From NCBI GenBank assembly GCA_900660155.1, contig CABFPE010000193.1:617751-681750 (forward strand): 64,000 bases of DNA, in the 5' to 3' direction. The position numbers were made by a program, and so were the translations under genes. Below, piece by piece: positions 58,838-64,000 of this stretch (position 1 is the stretch's first letter; each line of letters starts with the position of its first letter). The notes beneath the pieces are model-generated. The model was not told the DNA's origin, made no database searches, and saw only the letters and a list, made by a program, of their open reading frames with translations. The DNA comes from Hofstenia miamia (taxonomy: Eukaryota; Xenacoelomorpha; Acoela; Hofsteniidae).

Positions 58838-59026
58838 TGTAGCATCGCTGGTAGTTGTTACTATTTATCGGCCAGACCTCGCGCTTTTCTTGTTAGTGAC
58901 TGGTAGTTGTAATATTTGTACATATTGTAAATAGCATTGTATATAAAGACCAAAGCCTTTTGTAAATAGAAATAGTTTGAACTGTATTCTCTTATTGTTC
59001 GCTAGAATCACCCCTGTGATTCTACA
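58838..59026 (+). mobile_element. solo LTR with perfect 6-bp target duplication
   Basis: A 189-base unit beginning TGTAG and ending CTACA, flanked on both sides by atagtt (58832-58837 and 59027-59032). A TATAAAG box lies inside at about 58943. It fits a short LTR of a retrovirus-like element left by recombination between its two LTRs. The Ty3-type family is a guess. It looks whole and young. No internal region remains here. Confidence 0.7.
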
Positions 59027-59032
59027 ATAGTT

Positions 59033-59539
59033 TTTGATTTACACCTCAAAAACCGCGATTTCGGTTTTGATTTTTTAAGCTAACTACATTTGAAAACTAT
59101 GTTCAAGAGAACTATACATTTCTAAACTATATTTACATAACACTAAATTAAGTAGGTAATCAAGTAAACCCAATTATAATTGGCAGTAATTTTGGCGTTT
59201 GCATTAAGAATACAGGATCATTTTTTGGAATAACATGCTAGGCGACTTCTGCAAAAAAACGTGATTTTCATTGTTTTCTCTTAGTTCAGCTTTGGTTTTT
59301 TCAGTATACCTAGAACACAAACTACAAATACTATGAAAAAAATTCTACAGGTAGTAAAAAAATAGAATAATTATTACATTGTACACATAAACAACAATCT
59401 TGTGTAAAAAGGATTATCAGGAAGCTGGAAGCAAAGGATGGAGTTCTTCGTTTTTACGAAAGTTAAATAAAATTGAAAAAGAAGTAATTCAATAAACAAA
59501 GATTGCTTAATAAAGGAAGAATTACGAAAATTATTAGTG
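59033..59539. other. no feature recognised
   Basis: AT-rich spacer between the solo LTR and LINE G. Confidence 0.5.
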
Positions 59540-60220
59540 GATAAAAACCAGCAAATTTGCAAAGCACATATTTTGGCGTCATATCATCTTTATCTGAATC
59601 CCTCACAAAGCTTTCCTTCATCAACTAACCGTAATCGTCCTCGCCCAGTTTTTGGTTCTAGTGCTTCCTGCCGTCTCCCTGCTGTTCCTATTAGTTCACT
59701 TCCGCCGCCTCCCCGCAAAGCTCATATCTATGTTGGCCGTTTTGTTGCCTCTGTGTCCACCTGAGATGTTGCTGACCACCTTCGTTCGTCCTCTCTACAA
59801 TTTGATGATGTCATTTCCATTCCTCCACGTCCTGACTCCATTTGTATCCTTCCATGTTGTCTGCGATCAAGAGTCTTATCGTGCAATCATGAATACCGAT
59901 GTGTGGTCTGAAGGCGTCTTGATTCGTTATTATCGCCTCTCTGACGATGAGCGCAAATCTTTTGGCCTTCGTCCCCGCCGCCGTAATCCGCCTCGCCGTG
60001 ACTGACTATCTCACTCTGATCTTTCTCCTCCCTGTAACTCTGGCTTTTCCGTATTGCTTGCCAATGCCCACAGTATTGTATCTTTGAACCGTCGTCTCAG
60101 CTTTTACAATTTCTTCTTGCAGTCTCCTGTTGACTTCATTTTCATCACTGAAATCTGGCTTGATCCTGCCATTGCTGATAGTGTTGTTTTTCCCAACTCT
60201 ACACTGGATCGATCCAGTGG

Positions 60221-60752
60221 NNNNNNNNNNNNNNNNNNNNNNNNNNNNNNNNNNNNNNNNNNNNNNNNNNNNNNNNNNNNNNNNNNNNNNNNNNNNNNNN
60301 NNNNNNNNNNNNNNNNNNNNNNNNNNNNNNNNNNNNNNNNNNNNNNNNNNNNNNNNNNNNNNNNNNNNNNNNNNNNNNNNNNNNNNNNNNNNNNNNNNNN
60401 NNNNNNNNNNNNNNNNNNNNNNNNNNNNNNNNNNNNNNNNNNNNNNNNNNNNNNNNNNNNNNNNNNNNNNNNNNNNNNNNNNNNNNNNNNNNNNNNNNNN
60501 NNNNNNNNNNNNNNNNNNNNNNNNNNNNNNNNNNNNNNNNNNNNNNNNNNNNNNNNNNNNNNNNNNNNNNNNNNNNNNNNNNNNNNNNNNNNNNNNNNNN
60601 NNNNNNNNNNNNNNNNNNNNNNNNNNNNNNNNNNNNNNNNNNNNNNNNNNNNNNNNNNNNNNNNNNNNNNNNNNNNNNNNNNNNNNNNNNNNNNNNNNNN
60701 NNNNNNNNNNNNNNNNNNNNNNNNNNNNNNNNNNNNNNNNNNNNNNNNNNNN
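60221..60752. other. assembly gap (532 N)
   Basis: Run of unknown bases within the endonuclease domain of LINE G. Confidence 1.
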
Positions 60753-61018
60753 CTAAGCTGTCAGATCACTCATTCGTCAGCTTCAATCTGTTTGTCAACT
60801 CTACTTCTCCATCTGCTAATCCGGCTGCTCCACAATATGCTCGATTTAACAGTGACTTTCTGTCACTTAATGCTGCTCTCTCATCTTCGCTGCCCGTTTT
60901 TAGTGATTCCTTCTCAGTTGACGATTGGTTCACTTTCTTTCATCAAGTTATTTCTTCTTATGTTCCTCGTCGGCGGAAAAAGCGTGCTTCTCTTCCTTTC
61001 TATTTTTCGTCCCTTACT

Positions 61019-62921
61019 GTGCAATCCTTGAATAAATTGGAGTCTTACAAACGCCATTCTGGTATTACTGCTACTCCGAAGCTTGCTTCTCTCACAGAAG
61101 ATGTTATCAATTTTATGGAACTTGACAAAGTCTCTTTTCTGTCCAGCTTCTCGTCCGGTTCTCTTCAAGACTCTTATTCCTTCCTGCGTTCTCTTCATTC
61201 CAAGCCCGAGCTCCCCAATTTGAGATGGAACCTTCGTTCTGCTCACTCTGACCTGGAGAAGGCTGATCTGTTCAACGCGTATTTTGCCTCTAACTTCTCT
61301 GTACCTGTCTCCATGTGCCCTGGTCCGCCTGCTGCCTCCCCGCTAATCCGACTTTGTGATATGGTCTTCAGCGCCCATGATATCTTCTCTCATGCTAAAT
61401 CTTGCAAGTTGTCTGGTCCTTGTTATCCTGACGGTGTTCCTTCCTTTGTAATTCATAAAACCTCCTCCACGCTTTCTATCCATTTAAAGCATCTTTACTC
61501 CTTCATTTGGAAGGATCTTTACTCTTGTTGGAAGACATCTTGGATTTCTCCGCTGTTAAAATCTAATCAGCTTCCCTCCTCGCAGGTCACGTCCTACCGC
61601 CCAATAGCTATTCTATCTCGACTGTCTATCATCTTTGAACGCCTTGTTTTTCATTATGTATTCCCAAAAATTCGTCACCTCATCTCTTCTTCTCAGCATG
61701 GCACCCTTCCTTGTGGCTCTAAGATTACTAACCTGCTCACTCTGATCGAAAACTGCTACTTTCACTCTGATAGTAATGATCCTGGTTGTATTATCTTTCT
61801 TGATGACATTTCTAAAGCTTTTGATCGGCTCCCTCATTCTATCCTTGACAAATTATGTTTATTTGGTTTTGATGTGGATTTCATCGAACTGTTCCAGTCT
61901 TACCTGCCACCAGTGTGTCAAAATCAACTCGTCTATCTCTTCTCCTGTTCCCGTTACTAGTGGTGCCCCTCAAGGCTCAGTGTTTGCTGTTATTTTCTTC
62001 CTTGTTGCCATTAACGACCTTCCTCATTCTGTTCTCAACTCGTCTTGCCTGCTGTATGTCGACAACACTGCGATTTTTTATTTTGGTTGGTCTTTTGCTT
62101 CGAACATTTTTTCTGATCTTGAGCACTTGTCTACTTGGTCCTCTGTCAACCATCTTGATTTTAGCACTACCAAGACATGTGGTATTTCCTTTTCTGTGGC
62201 TCCCCCTTCTGATTTGCCTCTACCTGTGAACTTTGCGCCTCATCACACTCATCTTGGAGTTCAACTTGCTGCAAACTTAAATTGGACTGGACATGTGTCT
62301 TTGCGTCTCCGCAAAGCTAATTCCTCGCTATTTGCCCTTTTCCGTAATGTTCCTTTTAATACCTCGTCCGCTGTGAAGCTCTCTTTGTTCAAGTCCATTC
62401 CTCGCGCCATTCTTCTCTACGCGTCTCCTTGTTGGTGGCCTTCTCGTGCTTTGTTCCACTCCATGGAACGTTTCCAGAAACGCGCTTTCAAATGGATTTC
62501 CTCTTTGGACTATAAAGACGCTCTGCTGAAATTCTCCACTCTCCCGCTGTCACTCTACTTCCATGCCTGTGATCTCCTTCTGTTCAATCGACAACTGACT
62601 AGCAAATTGGATCTTGATCCTTTTGATTTCATTAAGTTCTCTAATTCCTGCTGCACTCGCTCTGATGATGTTGTCACCTTCTCCATTCGTCGTACAAAGA
62701 AACATCGCACCATTCACTCGTTTTTTAATCGTGCTTGTACTGCTGCTAATTACATCTTGACTCGCAGCCCTCCAACAGCGATTGATTTCTTTGCCCCGCC
62801 ACCGAGCTTCAAGAAATCTTTGATGGCTTTCCTCTTTGCTGAGCCCTTCTCCAACTTCGCCTACTCTTCCATTTGCTCCTCTTTCATCTCCTGTGACAGT
62901 TCTCGCTGCCGTAAAACTTGA
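61019..62921 (+). pseudogene. LINE G reverse transcriptase (two overlapping frames)
   Basis: Frames 61019-61960 and 61776-62921 overlap by 185 bases, so one frameshift lies near 61920-61960. Motifs: SYRPIAILSRLSIIFERLV, SSSQHGTLPCGSK, IFLDDISKAFDRLPHS, TSGAPQGSVFAVIFF, then LLYVDNTAIF where YADD is expected, THLGVQLAANLNWTGH, and a C-terminal region typical of the family (RAFKWISSLDYKDALL). In YVDN the second catalytic aspartate is replaced by Asn, which alone should abolish polymerisation. Confidence 0.85.
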
Positions 62922-62990
62922 CTTATTTTTATTTTTTTGTTGTGTACGCCTTCAGCAGCTAATAAAGTCATTGATTATTATTATTATTGT

Positions 62991-64000
62991 TCAACCCTGT
63001 AAACATAATTGAAAGTTTTGTATTTTTAAAAGTATTTTGTTCATTATTGTGCGGCTTTAACATTTGTTTACATTTTTACCGCTATAAATCTTAAATGTTC
63101 GTGTACTTAAGAACTAAGAAATTTTCAAGACGGAATCAACATTTTTGTAAAATGTATAGAGCGCCCATATATTGATTCAATGCAACAACATATACATATG
63201 CACAACAATAACTACATTTCATAGTAAGTATCAATCGTTCACTTTAAAACTATAATATATTATCTGAAACCGGATATTGTTAGTTTTATACAGGTTCTAA
63301 ACTGGTATTGTAGCCTTGCGATACTTAACAATCCATCCAATAGCAATGTCATATTCAATCAATATATCTGATAGTAGTCATTTTTAAATCTGAATACTAA
63401 TGCAGAATTTTGCAGCATGTGGCTTAATTTTATAGCTATTTGTAAATGTGTTGAAAGATGGTAGTAGTCATTTTAAAATCTTACTACCTCAAGATTCAGA
63501 ATTTCGCCACATATGGCGTTATATATTTGCAGTATTCTGGACAATCGGAAATGTGCTTAGAAGCAATAAGTGCGGAGAAATTAGAAATTGACATTGTTTT
63601 GCTTTTAAATTTAACAAAATTATAATTATATTAGAATTTTTATTAAGCAGATGAATTTTCAATATAATCAGAGGAAATAAATGACTGAAACTGCGTCTTT
63701 CTTTTTATGAATGTTTACGGTAGTCAGTTACCATATATAAAATGTTTATATATCACATCACAGTCCATGAAAATCTTTTCTATTACTTAATTAACAGCTT
63801 ATAATTTTTTCCATTTAACATATATCTTAAATAAGGAACCCTCTAAAATTGAACAGTGTGCGAAGCCACGAAAATTTTTTCATAGGAAGAGTGAGCGTAA
63901 CCAATATTTACAGCTTAATACTACTAGCATGCGGTAAACAAATTTAAATTATATTAGCTAATTATAAAAAAGTAAAGGTTATCGGTTTGAATCCTTATTT
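62991..64000. other. no feature recognised
   Basis: AT-rich sequence to the window end. An imperfect direct repeat (agtagtcatttttaaatct, near 63374 and 63463) is the only structure seen. Confidence 0.45.

Larger units (their letters stand above)
59540..62990 (+). mobile_element. LINE family G, large copy with gap
   Basis: Plus-strand LINE, clearly GC-richer than its surroundings. ORF1 C-terminus at about 59560-60003 (KAHIYVGRFVASVST, NTDVWSEGVLIRYYRLSDDE, basic end). ORF2 from about 60000 has endonuclease start ANAHSIVSLNRRL and FIFITEIWLDPAI, then a 532-base gap (60221-60752), LSDHSFVSFNLF, the RT, and a (TTA)n tail at about 62975-62990. A 3' fragment of the same family is at 55320-56145. 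CR1/Jockey-like by its layout. Confidence 0.88.

Noticed and set aside
60054-61031. Long plus-strand frame across the second gap
   Set aside because: Joined through 532 N. Both sides are LINE G, but the frame after the gap reads in the wrong register for the endonuclease end.
1-64000. CRISPR arrays, prokaryotic operons, rRNA genes
   Set aside because: No regularly spaced repeats, ribosome-binding sites or rRNA-like blocks were seen; the coding style is eukaryotic throughout.

Overview
This is a eukaryotic, almost certainly metazoan, window: AT-rich, intron-bearing host genes, no bacterial gene organisation, and a dense, layered population of transposable elements. The clearest host gene is NF-YB, the histone-fold subunit B of the CCAAT-binding factor NF-Y (minus strand, 57147 down to 51297). 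Its five exons can be joined by eye into a complete 200-residue frame. Introns in the host genes here are mostly 41-46 nt (NF-YB 41, 45, 45; an unknown 232-residue gene 45, 45, 46; another unknown gene 42). Such short introns are known from miniaturised or compact-genome animals, but I cannot fix the phylum.

Layout. 1-6420: four non-LTR (LINE) remnants of different families. 6600-9610: a LINE with a YLDD reverse transcriptase and a restriction-like endonuclease, whose 3' part is repeated across a single-N contig join. 11268-17866: three more LINEs, one nearly full length on the minus strand. 17867-20306: an R4/Dong-like LINE in pieces, bordered by TAA repeats and broken by a 999-base gap. 20931-25636: a two-copy duplicated segment holding piggyBac-like and hAT-like MITEs. 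25866-26873: a host gene of unknown function. 26950-28221: a DD37E-type mariner. 28950-42010: two copies of one LINE family, a third LINE, and a host gene (31560-34209) whose first coding exon is split by a TIR transposon. 43790-47110: a Mutator-like transposase split by a reverse-transcriptase fossil that itself carries a GC-rich insert. 47661-49457: a piggyBac relic with TTAA ends. 51297-57147: NF-YB, with a 5.1 kb intron filled by a second piggyBac relic and a LINE fragment. 57571-58774: candidate exons of two further host genes. 58838-59026: a solo LTR. 59540-62990: a GC-richer LINE with a 532-base gap.

Four single-N positions (773, 9943, 25015, 32366) each sit between two copies of the same flanking sequence. 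They look like contig joins with unmerged overlaps, so the tandem copies at those places should not be read as biology without checking.

There is no operon-like cooperation. The host genes are isolated and the rest is a record of repeated transposon invasion. The two observations I consider most valuable are the exon-disrupting TIR insertion at 31618-33429 and the nested element at 43790-47110.
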